A stretch of 64,000 nt of DNA, taken from contig NW_024104365.1 of the NCBI RefSeq assembly GCF_003945595.2, positions 5,675,049-5,739,048 on the forward strand, given 5' to 3'. Positions 51,054-63,489 of this stretch are shown in pieces. A model generated the notes under the pieces. That model worked only from the letters and a program-made list of their open reading frames with translations. It ran no database searches and was not told where the DNA came from. Both the position numbers and the translations under genes were made by a program. Each line of letters starts with the position of its first letter. Position 1 is the first letter of the stretch. Source of the DNA: Pipra filicauda (Eukaryota; Chordata; Aves; Passeriformes; Pipridae).

Positions 51054-51430
51054 TGTGAGACTCGGAACAGCAGGGTCTTTCCTCATGTTGCCTAAAAATC
51101 AGGAGAATAAGACTCAGCAGACAATGTCAGTATAGTTAAGACAGAGAGCAGGTCTTTAATGAAGACCTTCTGGCACGCACCGTGTCCAGGGTTTCTACAG
51201 TTTTATGGTACTATCCATCCAATCTGAGAACTAACTTCCTCCAGATCCTTCCCAGAATTGCCCCCCCTGGCATGTCTCCCCGGGACTGGGTGAGGGGTCT
51301 CAAGATCCATTTCTTCCTCATCTTCCTGGATCTCCTTCTGGCACATATTATCTTTGGAGCTTCTTCAAGATTCTGGGCCTTCAACATTGCTTTAGGTACA
51401 AGATACTTTGTTATTCCAGTCTAGAGTGCC
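51054..51430 (-). mobile_element. Probable LTR fragment, unclassified
   Basis: On minus, the sequence from about 51180 to 51054 reads like an R-U5: TCTTCATTAAAGACCTGCTC with an ATTAAA signal, then a T-rich stretch, ending GACTCGGA-complement ...GAGTCTCACA, so the plus-strand boundary is TGTGAGACTC. The GC-richer part further on (GACTGGGTGAGGGGTCTC) would be U3. I could not identify a matching target-site duplication, so the far boundary is a guess. Confidence 0.38.
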
Positions 51431-52463
51431 TCTATTCTTAAACAGGATGTGTTTGCTATAGACCTTCCTTGAAAAAGAACCTAAACACGCCTAAAGAATT
51501 TAGAAAATTCTATATGGAGTGTAAGAATAGGATTGGGTAAGTGTCAGCTGCTATTCTAAAGTGTGAGAAACTACACAGCTATACTAAAATCTACAAAAAG
51601 CTAAAAATCCTAAAAATCCTAAGGCATCACTCACATAATCCTCATGTGCCCTCATGAAAGCATCAAGTGTATCCCACTGAGGTACCAAAGATACTCTTTC
51701 CTACAACAGTTTTTGTTTAGTCTTTATGAGTATACTTTCAGTCCTTCTAGCAAGATAAAATCAAACAGTAAAATCAACACGTTTCTTTAAAATTTCCTTA
51801 GCAACTTCTAAAGAAAGGAATAGACGAGTTGGCTGACAGTAAAGTAAGGTGGTCTCAGAAACCATACACATAAACACTGCTCTGTTTACTGCTTACTCCT
51901 ACAAACAAACCAGAAATGATTTTGGAGAACTTGTCCTGAGCCCACAGGGACATGCTAACCTTCTACCTTCTCTCTCTTTTCCCCCATTCCCCTTCTTTTC
52001 AGAGTGTGTCAGCAACACTGCATACTGAATTGCAGCCTCGAGTCTCAACATAAGCAGTCCTGTGCTATGTCCTGGCACAGCTGAGTGAATGGGTCATGGT
52101 CAGGTGAAGAATGTTGTACCAATTCTTTTTGGCTCAGTAATACGATGAATCTTTGTGGGTGCCAAAGACAGAGATGCCTAGAAAGTCTACATTTCTACTG
52201 TACTTTGTTTCTTGCTTCAAGCTTTCTAGTGATTTGCCAAAGTACGGGTACATCTGTGTCTTTTTGTATCTTCAGCTTTGGCCAGGGATGCTGATTAGTT
52301 GTACAGCCTCATCTTGCTTTCTCAGTAGGGTCTCTGCCAACATCAGTTCACTCCAGGTGGATAGCACTGGTGTGAAAAGCAACTGTTTTACAATGATTTT
52401 TAACTGTTTGGTTGAACAGATTCCTTGCACCTGGCTCAAACATTTTCCAGTCCTTGCTGGTAG

Positions 52464-52524
52464 CAGTTGGACTGATGACCTTGAAGGTCTTTTCTAACCT
52501 AAACAATTCTATGATTCCACAATT
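52464..52524 (+). repeat. CR1 LINE 3' terminus (short)
   Basis: TTGGACTGATGACCTTGAAG followed by TCTAACCTAAACAATTCTATGATTC is the plus-strand CR1 3' end with its terminal repeat. Only about 60 bp is recognisable. Confidence 0.8.
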
Positions 52525-53325
52525 TTGTGTTGTGAAAAACAGTTGCTTTGATTTAACTTGTCTTTCTACATTACTAACTATTTACATTATCATGGCTGTT
52601 CCTGAAACTTCATTTCTTCCTACTATGTATATAAGAAATATTTCTCTGTAAAAAGACTTGTGAAGGTAAGTCATGGGATAAACATGCTCTTGCAGATGAA
52701 TCCTTCAGACTTTTCTTACCATCTCCAAGACTAACATACATGACAAAATGGTAGACCCCTGTAGCATATGATGAAAACATTCTAACCACAGGGATTATGA
52801 CACTGGAACCCAGTGTCTTTATGCATTGGTTCAAGTCTTTGGAGAAAATGTACACATTTTCTGCTATAACAACTGCAATTAAAGGGCTGTCACTAGGCTG
52901 TGTAAGTTTTCAGTTAAGATTTAGCCCTGCTACCTCTTTCCTTGTTAACAAAATTACCTTTTCCTGCAAACAGGATAGAGGCACTGCAGTACTAGTCCTA
53001 GAAATTAAGCACACAGAAGTTGGGAAAGTGTTGCAAGAATGACTATAACTCCGTGAAGCGCAACTCAAACCGTCTTGTTCTGTATTCTATTGCAATTAAT
53101 TATGTGATCACAGGCTTTAGTTTCAACCACATCTTACTTTTTTACATTCAACTGCTTCCTGACTCAACATAGTTTCTCTCACCCACGTCTTTCAGTTCCT
53201 GCCCTCTTTTAACCTTTTTGTTTCAGTCTTAATTTTCTTACTCTGTTAGCCCTGAGCTAACTGATGAATGTCTGATTTCCATCCTGTCAATGAAGTGCCA
53301 TTCCAAGACCAATAATATCACAAAT

Positions 53326-53414
53326 TCATAGAATGGTTTGGAAGAGACCTTGAAGAACATCTAGGCTTCCCCTTCTGTTATGATCAGGGACACCATCCAC
53401 TAGATTAGGTTGCT
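53326..53414 (-). repeat. CR1 LINE 3' terminus (short)
   Basis: TCATAGAATGGTTTGGAAGAGACCTTGAAG... and GGGACACCATCCACTAGATTAGGTTGC are the reversed CR1 3' end. It is cut after about 90 bp and followed by an A-rich stretch. Confidence 0.85.
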
Positions 53415-56400
53415 AAAAAAATAAAAAGAATCAAAACCCCATTTCTCATTCTTTCTTCTCTTTCACTTACAACCCAGTGAGCTGTTAAATTCCCTGTTAT
53501 AACTCCAAGCCATTAAGAAGCATCATGTGAGACCAAGAAGCTGTTTATTTTCCATCTTTCTTTGCTTAAACCTAGACCCTTTCTAGCTCAGTCTCCTGAA
53601 GTTGTATTATTCAGAATCATTTTTCATTTGATAACACTTTCCCCCCTCATCTTCTGTCTGCCTGTTTCCCTTCCACTCACTCTCTTCCAGTCTCCTTAAC
53701 CTACACCTGACTTTCAAGTTTTTGATTTGTGCATTTTTCAGTTTAGTATTTTTTGGTGGGGAATGATTGTTGCTGTTGTTGTTGTTGTAGCTTTGTTTGG
53801 AGGGCTCAGTAAAAATGAAGAAGAGAGTTCTTTCTGCTTTTGCTCCTGAGACCTGATTCCACATTTGGACTTGTTAAAAGCAAACATCAGTGTCTGTCAT
53901 AGCAGTCAGTGACAGACTCAATGGTGCATGCACCTACTCATTGCACTTGGCTGCAATGGGGTACAGTGAAGACCCTCTGATCATTCAGGAAGCATGTTAC
54001 ATGAAGGAATGAAAGTCATTGAGGGGTTTAGTAGTTCAGAGTAGAGAAAGCCAGCTGAGCATCAGTAAGATACCCTTTTCAACAACAGTCAGGTCTACAG
54101 CCTTTGTGGGTATATTACATACATTTTAGGTGTAAAGTGAAGAGGTGCTAGAAGAGAAGAAACACTTTATGAGCATATATCCAAACATAAAAAAATTGAC
54201 TTGTCAGTTTATTAGTTGGGTTTTTAGCTAGTACCTCCCCCATTTTCTTCTGCATGGTAAAAAGTGTTTCTTGGAGTTTCCACATGTCTTCTACCTCTCC
54301 TCTTTTAAACAAAGAGAGAAAAAACCCCAAAACTTCAAAATTTCTCTAATCTTATTTCAGTAGCTGCCATGAAAATCTTCTATTTTACTAGGCTACATAA
54401 ACTTGCTCAAGGCTGTTGCAGGTGAACTGTGTTCAACAGGCCAAAATGATGTCAGTGTCATAACTGATTTCCCTGGACCAGCTCAGAAGAACCATGAACC
54501 CTTGAAGCTTGCTTTCCATTTTAGGGATGCCAATATTGTTCCAGTTTCAGCCTTGTTAATGGAAAGAGACAGACATCTGGTCATGTCTCATCTGGTCATT
54601 GTTTCAGTACTGTGAAAGAGTTTAGACTTTCTAAGAGATTTGTAGAAATAAAAACCATTCTGTGGCTTTAGAATTTGTGGTTTGACCCTGGAAAGAATTA
54701 AGATTTAAAGGCTGAAGTTTTGCGTCTGGGATACAGTACATTGCTGAGAAATTGAAAGAACTAATACTCCTAAGAATTAGCCATTTTTTCCCCATGTTAA
54801 TGTTTACATATTAATTTTCAGATATTAATCCAATATGGGCCAAGGTGAAGAAAGGCTGTATTTTAAGAAAGGGCTATCACTCCTACTAGGCATAGAACTG
54901 GACTGCAGAAAATATGATTCTACTCAGGGCCTGAAGAATTGTTAAAAGGAGTTCATATACTCAGTAAACTACTGGGAGCACAGCCATTCTAATATTGTGA
55001 GAAATGCCAAAGCAGCTAAATAGTGTTTGGTTCAAGCAAAGGCCAGTTTGATCAAACTTACTGGGTAAGCTGTAGTTACCACACCCTACCTTCCCGTTGA
55101 GTGTTTACAATGGAAACATCTTTTCATATTATATTGAAGTGAAATAAAGTCTGTTTATTTGTAATATAATAGCGATTGTATAAAATTAAATAATGTAAAT
55201 TAAAAGAGGAAAGCATGGGAAGCAGCAGCATTAATGCAAAGCAGAGCTATAATAACAGCGCATGCACTACAAAGAGTAGTGTAAGATTCTTTTTATTAGA
55301 TGCATTCATAAGGAGAACATGACTTGCAAAGCCATTCAAATTTCTTTTTGTTCAGCTTGGATGGCCAGTTTAAACTTCCTGGTTTCGTAAGCCAATTGTG
55401 ATATATTACTACTGTCTGGAACAATGAAGACATTCAAGATCCTGAAACCTTCCTATCACATGAAACTAAGTAATATTAAGGAGCATATTTTCAGTTTTAG
55501 CAAAATGTCAGGGAACAAACTGCTCATTCCTGGTTTTGTTGTTACAGCAGTGTAGGTGTGAAGTATTCTACACATTTGCCATGTAAGAAGTGGAAGATAG
55601 GATTGTTCTTAATTATATGTTTAGAATCAGTATTATGCTCGTTTCTGTACTTCAATATAAAAAAATGTTAGCTATATTCCTAACAGTAGAAACTGGTCAT
55701 GTATTCAAGGCAAAAATAACTCAAAGAAAAAAGAATCACAGTCATAAAGGACAAAATATATATGTTACCAGAGCTCAACACAGTTTCAACAGAAGCTAAG
55801 GCATATTATTCTCAGCATCCATTAACTCAGTCTATAGAGAGGGTGCTCCTCAATTCTTTGTATATGAAGAAGCTATTGAGGTCCACACACTAAAATTCCT
55901 AGCACAATGAAGCCAGGGAACGTAGTTTGACACTCAGACACCCATTAAGCCTGTTTAAATTCTTTTAGGATTGCTTCCCATCAGGCAAAGGTACACGTAA
56001 AACTTGTGCACTCCATAATTTAAGTATTGTCCTCTTGCTTCTTTTTAGTTCTCCCCACTGCCCCAGGAAATTGCTGATCACTTGCAACAGTACTTCCTTC
56101 TGCCACTTAAGCCTTCCTCTGGAGTGCCTCCATGCAGTCATGCAGTGCAGCTCAACAGATCTCTACACTTGTCATTGATCTTCCATCCTCAGAACCTCTG
56201 ATTGTTCTTGCCAGGTCATGGTTCTGAGGGAATAGCTGGAAAGTTTGAGAGTCATTTCTGTTCCATATTTAATTTCACTAAGAAGAATTTCTGTTTTCTG
56301 GGACATCATCAAGAAACTGGTTTACAGGTCAAATTTCCATCTAAAACATTCCTATTTCCATCCACTGTGGGAAGGTTGATGGGTAGATGGTGGAAGGAAG

Positions 56401-56648
56401 CTTGAAAAGGCCCAAAATGCTTTTGACAGCACCACTCAATTTGTACAGGTTCTAAAGGTGTGGTTACTTTCCAGTCTCAAAAAATTTCTATGGAAGAACT
56501 ATTATTTTTAATTCAAGTACAGTGGTGTTTCCCTCCTTTCATTAGAAATGTAAGTGAATGAAGCTGATAGATTTTTGAGACAAGATATTAGGTTCTTTTA
56601 TTTGTTAAATCCTCTGGATTCTGGTATTTTATAAGTTCAGTTCATGGA

Positions 56649-56780
56649 TTCATAGACTTACAGAATGGTTAGGGTTGAAAGTGACTTAAAAGATCCTCTA
56701 GTTCCAGCCCTCCTGCCATGAGCAGGGAGACCTTCCACTAGATGAGCTTGCTCAAAGCCCCATCCAACCTGGCCTTGTAG
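56649..56780 (-). repeat. CR1 LINE 3' fragment
   Basis: TTCATAGACTTACAGAATGG through CCCCATCCAACCTGGCCTTG is typical CR1 3'UTR in reverse, about 130 bp. Confidence 0.88.
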
Positions 56781-58671
56781 AAGATTTGTTTTAGTACACA
56801 AGCAAAATAATTTCTTGGATTCTCAAGATTTCATAGGAAGTATCAACTCGCTGTTGCTATCAACTGTGAATTGGCTTGCTGTGAAGACAAACCTTCTTTC
56901 TTTGGAAATTTCAAGACAATAGCAGACAGGTTCTGTCTTCTGAAGTAGGACAAAGGTACTCTTGTTGGGAGCATATTACTAGCTTTTGAGCCAGTTCTAA
57001 GTTTTGCACGTAGAGCCTCCCAGGGAAATGACAGCAACTCAACCCCAGAACTGGCATGAATCTTGTAGGCTCTCCTAGCAAAGATGCCACACTCATTATT
57101 TGAAGCACAGGGCCTCTCATTGTCCCCAGATCATGGGAGGTCAGGAAGTACATGAAGAGCTGGTCATATTGCTGTCCTACTTTCTACCTTGCTGTGGAAA
57201 GATTTACTTTTGACATCTTAAAGATGTCATGCAACCCTTCCGCTCTTTTTCCTTAGCACACCACTTGATGTCAACTACTGTTTGCTTATTAGATAAAGGG
57301 GACAGATGTTTATTCACAGCAATAGCAGCTATACAGTCAGGCTCAAGATCTGTCACAAATGCAGTAAGGTCTGTGTTTGCCCTTGCACTGATTAGAAAAA
57401 AGAGTGCCACAAGATAAATGTCAACGAAAGTGGTGCTGAAGGCTGATCCTATTTATTATGGGAAGTGAACAGTGTTATCAAAGTTGTCAGGTGCAGAAAA
57501 GTCAGTTAGTACAGACAATGTTGATATTTTTGAAAAGAATAAAATGAAGAGAACACATTCAATTACTGCCAGGAATGAGTCTTCACCCTCCCCCAAGACA
57601 ATTACTTTAAGTGCTATAAGGAGAGGAAATAACTCATTATTTTAAGTGTCCTGAATTGCTTCCATCCCTTCCCAGTTCCCTGGAAAATATTTAACCTGAA
57701 ACAAACACAGTGATATCAATAGTCTTTATCATCTTTTAACAGTAACTTTAACACTTATGAGTAGGGATTGAGGGACAAAAAAAAAAAAAATAAAAAAAGT
57801 TCTATGCTGATTTATTTCCTGTCCAGATAGGCAAAGCACACCCTTACTAAGTATAAACAAACTAATGGCAAACACCAGTGTCCTTTAAGGTCAAACAAAA
57901 TATCATTCTCTGTTAGTGATGCTTTTTGGTTTTGTGGGAAGTGGAGATCTATTTCAAGCATATGTAAGCATGCAGCACACCTCCAACCTCAAAGGATCAG
58001 TCCCATCCTTGTGGCTCTGCGCCCCCATCCAACTGACAAGTTCAACAAGAATAATCTGTGGATCTGTCCCAGTGACCTCACCAATACAGTTTTGCATGTT
58101 CATCCAAACCCCGGTCCTTGACTGATGGTCCTCCAATAGTCAGGCCTAAACCACTCTCAGACATTCTATGTGCCATTTAGTACATGAGTCTTGCAGTATC
58201 ATTTGCTCTGAAGCCAGACACAAAATGTAAATTCAGCCTGTGGGATGTTTTCATCTGCTAAACCAAATTCTACTAACCCAAATTCTAGCTACCAAAACAA
58301 CAGTTCAGTCCTTGCTCGTTCGAGACCTAATCTCTTAGTACACCAGTATGGCTTTTATAATTTGATTTATTTATTTTCATATTGATTTGTAGTATTTTCT
58401 CTTTGAACAAGCAACCTTAATCCAGATTAACAAATCTGTTTCTGACATTATCTATATCCTAGCACACACCTTTCTACAAAACATCCCTTAAAGGCATCCA
58501 CTTTAACATATACTCAGCAATCCCAGTCAGGACCACAGCGACCTATATTTAAATACCTCTTGATGATCTGAGTCACGTACCCTTCCCCACTACCTTCACT
58601 AAATAAAAATGTAGTCTTGAAAACTCTTCTCTTCAAAAACGTTGTTCTTTCTGCTTTTCTCCCCTGCCAGA

Positions 58672-58760
58672 ACAAATATCAATCCCAATACTATAATTAA
58701 TTTAACCCCCCCACATTCTATAAAATAAGGTAAGACCTGGATGAAGCCTTCCAAACCAGT
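58672..58760 (+). repeat. 89-bp direct repeat flanking LTR copy 2, left unit
   Basis: Runs from ACAAATATCAATCCCAATAC to CCTTCCAAACCAGT, ending at the LTR start. The right unit at 60572-60660 differs only by about three small changes in a T/C run region. The first three bases (ACA) may instead be shared with the LTR end, making the unit 86 bp. Confidence 0.9.
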
Positions 58761-59966
58761 TATGGTGGGGGGAAAACAGTTTTTCCCCTGAAGTTATAAA
58801 ATGGTAAAACCCCAGGGGGTGGTGACCCTTGGGGTTTGAGCCAATGAGTGCTTCTGCAAAATATAAACATATCACACTTAGACCGGAAAAGAAAGTAGTG
58901 GTAGTTGTTGTTGAAGGAGTAGCCATGTTGTGAAGCCACGAGGAGAAAGGGCAGGAGCCCCCCTGTGGGGCTCTGCCCCCCCCCCCAGCCCTGGCTGGGG
59001 GGCTACAGGGACTTGGAACAGCGTAAGGCTGGGCTAAGTACCTGTGGCTGAGAGCTGAAGGAGTTTCTCTAATGTAAGAAGCAGCAGGAGCAGTGGCAGG
59101 AGCAGCGTACGGAGGGCAGAGAGCCAAGAGATAAGAGAGAAGCAGCAGAGGCATTGCAGCCAAGGATGAGAGACACAGAGTTGTCTGAAGAGAAAGAGAG
59201 CCAGAACTAAGCAGAGAGAGCAGAACTAAGCTCTACAGAGACAGAGTTTGGGGTAAGAACTGAACCAAAACCCCGAAACTCCTTTTGTGACCTCTCCTAA
59301 GTGGAGAGGATGGACTCCTACTGAATGGAAGTCCTAAGATGCAGCATGCACTGCAGAGAGGAGCTGAAAAGCTCAGGCGTCCTGGAAAGTTAGACCAGGA
59401 TGGCCAAAGGAATGCAGAGGAGGGCTTTCGCCCCCCCGCTGCTTTGAAACAGAGCACGGAGCTCTGCAAAGGGGGCTTGAATCCCCTGAAGATACGGACC
59501 GTCATGAAGGCTTCTGTGTTTCGTTGACATGATGTGGTGAAGCGACCTTTGTCCAGGTGAATGCAGCCCACGGAAGATAAGACCCTCGCTTGGAGTTGAA
59601 GGGCCATGAGGACTTGGATACCCCCTCGTGTGTACTGGCAGAGATTCAGCTACAACTGCTGCATGAAGTGAGATATACTGCTGCCCTGGAGAGAGAGAGA
59701 GATAGACTGCTGCCCTAGAGACACCGCTGCTCTGAAAGTGGAAAGGATCTCTTCCTTCTTCCCTCCTGGACTTTTATTTGGAAGGGAGAAGAGATTTGAT
59801 CCATTGTCAATACTATTTTGTCATGGTAGAGATAGTTGAGATTGTGTGTGTAATGTATTGTAATATATATTTGTACAGTCATTGTAATATATAACCCTTT
59901 CCCCCCATTTTTAGTTTTATATGGTGTCTGGAAAACCCATCTCACACTGGGTTGAGATGAGGGAGG

Positions 59967-59972
59967 GGGGCT
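59967..59972. repeat. 6-bp target-site duplication, left (GGGGCT)
   Basis: Matches 60526-60531. It lies inside LTR copy 2, where copy 1 has the corresponding GGGGGCTAGGAC. Confidence 0.82.
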
Positions 59973-60525
59973 TGCCACGACCCGCGGGGAAAGGAATAGG
60001 ATCGGGCACTGCAAATCAGGGTTTTCACACAGTAGAGGTCGAGGAGCAATGCCAAACTTTATTGGGGAAACAGTAACTTATATAGGGTAGGTTTAGGGGT
60101 GGAGTTTGGGTTAGGGAGGAGCATAGGACTGACAACTCAGGGATGAAGGTGATTGGGCAACTGGGTAAGGAGGGGAGGAGTTTGGGTGTAACTGGAGGAA
60201 TGGGCCAATGACAGCTACCTCTGCACTGCACCAAATACTAACCAATGGCAGGCAGAGGAGCGGGAAAACAGGGAAAAGGCGGGAAAACTGTGAGGGGAAG
60301 AAGAAGACAATATGGAGGGTGATTTTAAAAACAACAACTGGGGGTATACATCACAATATAACAATACAACAATGAACTGGGGAGAACTGGGGTAAAACTG
60401 TCAAGTCCATGAGGTGTCACATCCGGTATGAAAGAGTCCAGTTCAGTATACAAGTGTCCATTTATGGGTTATAGATCCTTCTCCATGCTTCATATCTTTG
60501 CCATTCTGTTTCATCTCCTCCAACA
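59973..60525 (-). mobile_element. Class II (ERVK-like) solo LTR nested in LTR copy 2
   Basis: A 553-bp LTR lying antisense to the window. On plus it begins TGCCACGACCCGCGGGG and ends CTCCAACA, flanked by the 6-bp duplication GGGGCT (59967-59972 and 60526-60531). Removing it and one duplication restores continuity with copy 1 of the host LTR. Read on the minus strand it has TTTTCCCGCTCCTCTG, a TATA box CCTATATAAG near 60083-60074, and AATAAAG near 60063. It is a relative of the solo LTR at 20680-21184. No internal retroviral genes are present. Confidence 0.88.
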
Positions 60526-60531
60526 GGGGCT
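60526..60531. repeat. 6-bp target-site duplication, right (GGGGCT)
   Basis: Matches 59967-59972 and abuts the nested LTR end CA. Confidence 0.82.
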
Positions 60532-60571
60532 TGAACTCGAGAATTGGATTTTGGGGCCCTCAAACCATGGG

Positions 60572-60660
60572 ACAAATATCAATCCCAATACTATAATTAA
60601 TTTTAACCCCCCACTTTCTATAAAATAAGGTAAGACCTGGATGAAGCCTTCCAAACCAGT
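60572..60660 (+). repeat. 89-bp direct repeat flanking LTR copy 2, right unit
   Basis: Near-identical to 58672-58760 and begins immediately at the LTR end. Sequence after it (TATAATATTG) looks like the original continuation of the locus. Confidence 0.9.
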
Positions 60661-63239
60661 TATAATATTGTGCACAATTACTGAAGTCTCCAGTAAGTCT
60701 CTAATACAGCTCAGGAAAGTAATCCTCATTTCTTGGAGTCCCCTTCCAGCGTCCACTCCCATACCTCCGAGCAGATCTAACCCAGCTAGATTTAGACCAT
60801 CAACAGTAATCTGCAATTACATATTCATGCACTGTGATATCACCCCACTGCTTTGCCTTAGCTGCTGGTGCTTGCATGGCCTAAAGTAGAATTATGTAGT
60901 TAACAGAAGCCACTGTGAGCATTAAACTTCTAGGAAGGCCCTCCAAAGCCCAACCCTCTAACTACAGCTGATATACTTCTACTGTCTTGAAATGCTTAAT
61001 CTATAGCTTGCTTTAGTTAAGCAAGTAAAAACATTAATAGCCTCTGATGACAGCACTTACCTAGCAGAGACTGTAGCCTGAATCTCCTATCCGGATGTTT
61101 CCTGATCCTAATTAAGCTTTGTCTGCCTTGGGAGAAGAGCCAAATTGCTGCCTCAGGAGGTGACTAAGACTAAAGACCAGGTTTGACTTCAGGCTCAGGT
61201 TAATTGCAGCCAGATAATTGTTATCACCACAGATATAAATTTTTCCAAGTGTCTCCGGTTTGATCTGTAAAGTCTTAAATACAGTGAGACCTTTCAAGCC
61301 TACTTTTGCCAACTTCAAGATAATCCTACCTGCAGTTCTCGGTGGATCTCCTGGCACCAACCTTTCCCTTAGATGGTCTGCTTTGTCCTATGCTTGTTCC
61401 TCTGATAACCCATATCTAGGAAGGTGTTGTCTGAAAGCACTGATTTTAGATGGAAGAACACCATGCTTAGCCATAGGTGAAGAATGTGTCAACACAAATT
61501 CTAACCTTTTAGAAATCTAAGTTTTCTTTCTGATTTGTAAGGAAGTTACTCTCTGTGCTTCATGAAGATGTCCAGACATATGGTCAGTGCCCATAAATAG
61601 CCTGGGATAGAGAAATGTGGAGGTTTTACAAGCTAGTTCTACATGCTGTTTAGACATAAGGAAAGTCTTTTTGAGTTAGACATTAATGGCATAATCCTTA
61701 TACAACGATGAAGTAATTCAAAAACCTGAATCTTTAGGGAAGTATCTATTCACTTACAAATACTTGGTGATGTCAAGCTAATAGTCAAGCAAGCATTTGG
61801 CTTTCTTGGTCACAAAGTGCTACTATGAAATTCTGTTTTATTTTTAAAATACAATCTTTGGTCTGTGGACCCTTTTCTCTGAAGTAAGTGGAAGTCCAGA
61901 AAAACATGCAATACCTCAATGCGTATTTTTATAGTGTCCCAGATGTCCTTCCAGAGCCTTGTTCCTACGGAGGAACCAGAGCTACAGTCATTATCTCACC
62001 CCTTTATCCGGTTTCTTGGTCTCACTCTCCCAGGTGTTGAAGGAGCCATGTCTACACAAACCATCTATCATGTGCTCATCTCTCGGGGACTATCACAAGT
62101 GTGAATTCAATGTCACCAAACTCTGCTGACAGATGATTAAAATTTCCCTCTTCTCCTCCAGATTCTGCATGCCTAGAACATCAACACAGTGTTATTTGAG
62201 AACTTCCATTTGCTTTTCTGTCTGGAAAAGCAACACAAGGTGATTGAGAAACCAGAAACTGTGCTGAGAAGTGCTGGAGCACAAGGGCTGAAGGTGATTC
62301 ACTCATTTATGGTAGGCTTACAATGAGACGTAGAGGGTCTGGAGAGTCCCTGGCCCTGAAAGCACCCTCGGACAAAATAGCTGCGCTGGTTGCTACATCC
62401 AGCTCCTGGGGAAGACCCATGAGCACCTAGTACCACACTGCCTGCCTACCTCCTCCTGGGTTGTAGGAGAGACTATTGCCTGCAGAAAGGGGTGATAAGA
62501 AAAGGTTGTTTTTTCAGTTTGGTTTTGGAGCTTTTGAGAAAGTTATTAGAAGGCAAAGCACATTATTTTTGCATAATACACATGATTATCAAAAAATAAA
62601 CAGGATTTTTTGCTATCCTGAAAATAATGCTGTGCTAGAGTGACAGAGAAAGAGCTACTTGAACAGAAAGGCTCATGCAGGAGGGAAAGAAACTACAGGC
62701 CTTTAGAGACAGGTAAGTATTTCCATAATGAAATACTCATTACTCCTTTTTGAAACGTAATCTGAAAACTTGATTAAAACAAGAAATATTCATTTACATT
62801 TTAGCTCCCATTTTCCTGTATGGCTTCCCATCCCTTAAGCTTTCTTAATTTTTTAATTGTCTTTTTTTATTTCCTTCATTTTTTCATCTTTTTATTTGTT
62901 TTGTTTTGTTTTCCTTTCACTGGTCAGCAAAGCATTCAATTATCATACTTTGGATGGAAATTTTCAAGTCAAAACTTTGGATGAAAATATTTTGCAGAAG
63001 GGAAAGTTTCCCTTCAAATAAGTGAAGTTTATCCACGTGCATAGGACCTGCTTTCAGTAAGGTGATGCCAGCTATCCCAGGTCCGTTGAAAATATGGTAA
63101 ACAGATCTCATGCACAAAGATAAATTTCCCTCTGAAGGAACCAGAAGTAATTACTGTCTTCCTCTCTCTCCTGTTTATGAAGTTCTTCTCACCTGTCCAT
63201 CTTTCCATTATTGCAATGACCAATAACTTGTTGCAGATT

Positions 63240-63315
63240 TCTGATCTGCAGGCTGATGACGGGTTTGAACCACAAACTCTCCCTTTTCCTGCGGTCTGAC
63301 CCACTAGCCTCAGTA
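63240..63315 (-). repeat. tRNA-like A/B-box fragment (possible SINE)
   Basis: On minus, GGCTAGTGGGTCAGAC (63309-63294) resembles a pol III A box, and GGTTCAAACCC (63270-63260) is a near-perfect B box about 25-30 nt on. There is no cloverleaf with matching acceptor stem, so it is not a tRNA gene. It may be a tRNA-derived SINE head. Confidence 0.35.
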
Positions 63316-63489
63316 TTGCTGGACTTCATCTGAATAAAGGCTGAAGAGAGAAGGCAGAGAAGAGGGGTCTTTACACACTAACAGGAGATGAATCACTGGT
63401 CACCAAGTAGTTGGGCCTGGGAAGTGTCTCCAGCCTCCCATAATTTAAGCAAATGTCAGAGCTGAGCCTCCTGCTCCATGGGAAGTAAA

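Larger units (their letters stand above)
51431..58671. other. Intergenic DNA with small CR1 stubs
   Basis: Holds the CR1 pieces at 52464, 53326 and 56649, a (TTG)n run near 53768-53792 and an A-rich stretch near 57778-57800. Other ORFs are short and motif-free. Confidence 0.65.
58761..60574 (+). mobile_element. 1.2 kb ERVL-like LTR, copy 2, interrupted by a nested LTR
   Basis: Homologous to 36601-37815 from TATGGTGGGGGGAAAACAG (copy 1 has TGTGG) through the shared GTAGCCATGTTGTGAAGCCA block to the GGATTTTGGGGCCCTCAAACCATG end. The end reads CCATGGGACA rather than CCATGACA. A class II LTR (59973-60525) with its 6-bp duplication has inserted near the 3' end; without it this copy is about 1255 bp. 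It lacks the usual 5-bp duplication. Instead an 86-89 bp direct repeat abuts both ends (58672-58760 and 60572-60660). Confidence 0.85.

Noticed and set aside
58702..59607. Minus-strand ORFs of 153 and 124 codons
   Set aside because: They lie in or across the edge of LTR copy 2, so they are LTR sequence rather than genes.
63240..63315. Functional tRNA gene
   Set aside because: A and B boxes are present but no acceptor-stem pairing, anticodon loop or pol III terminator in the right place.
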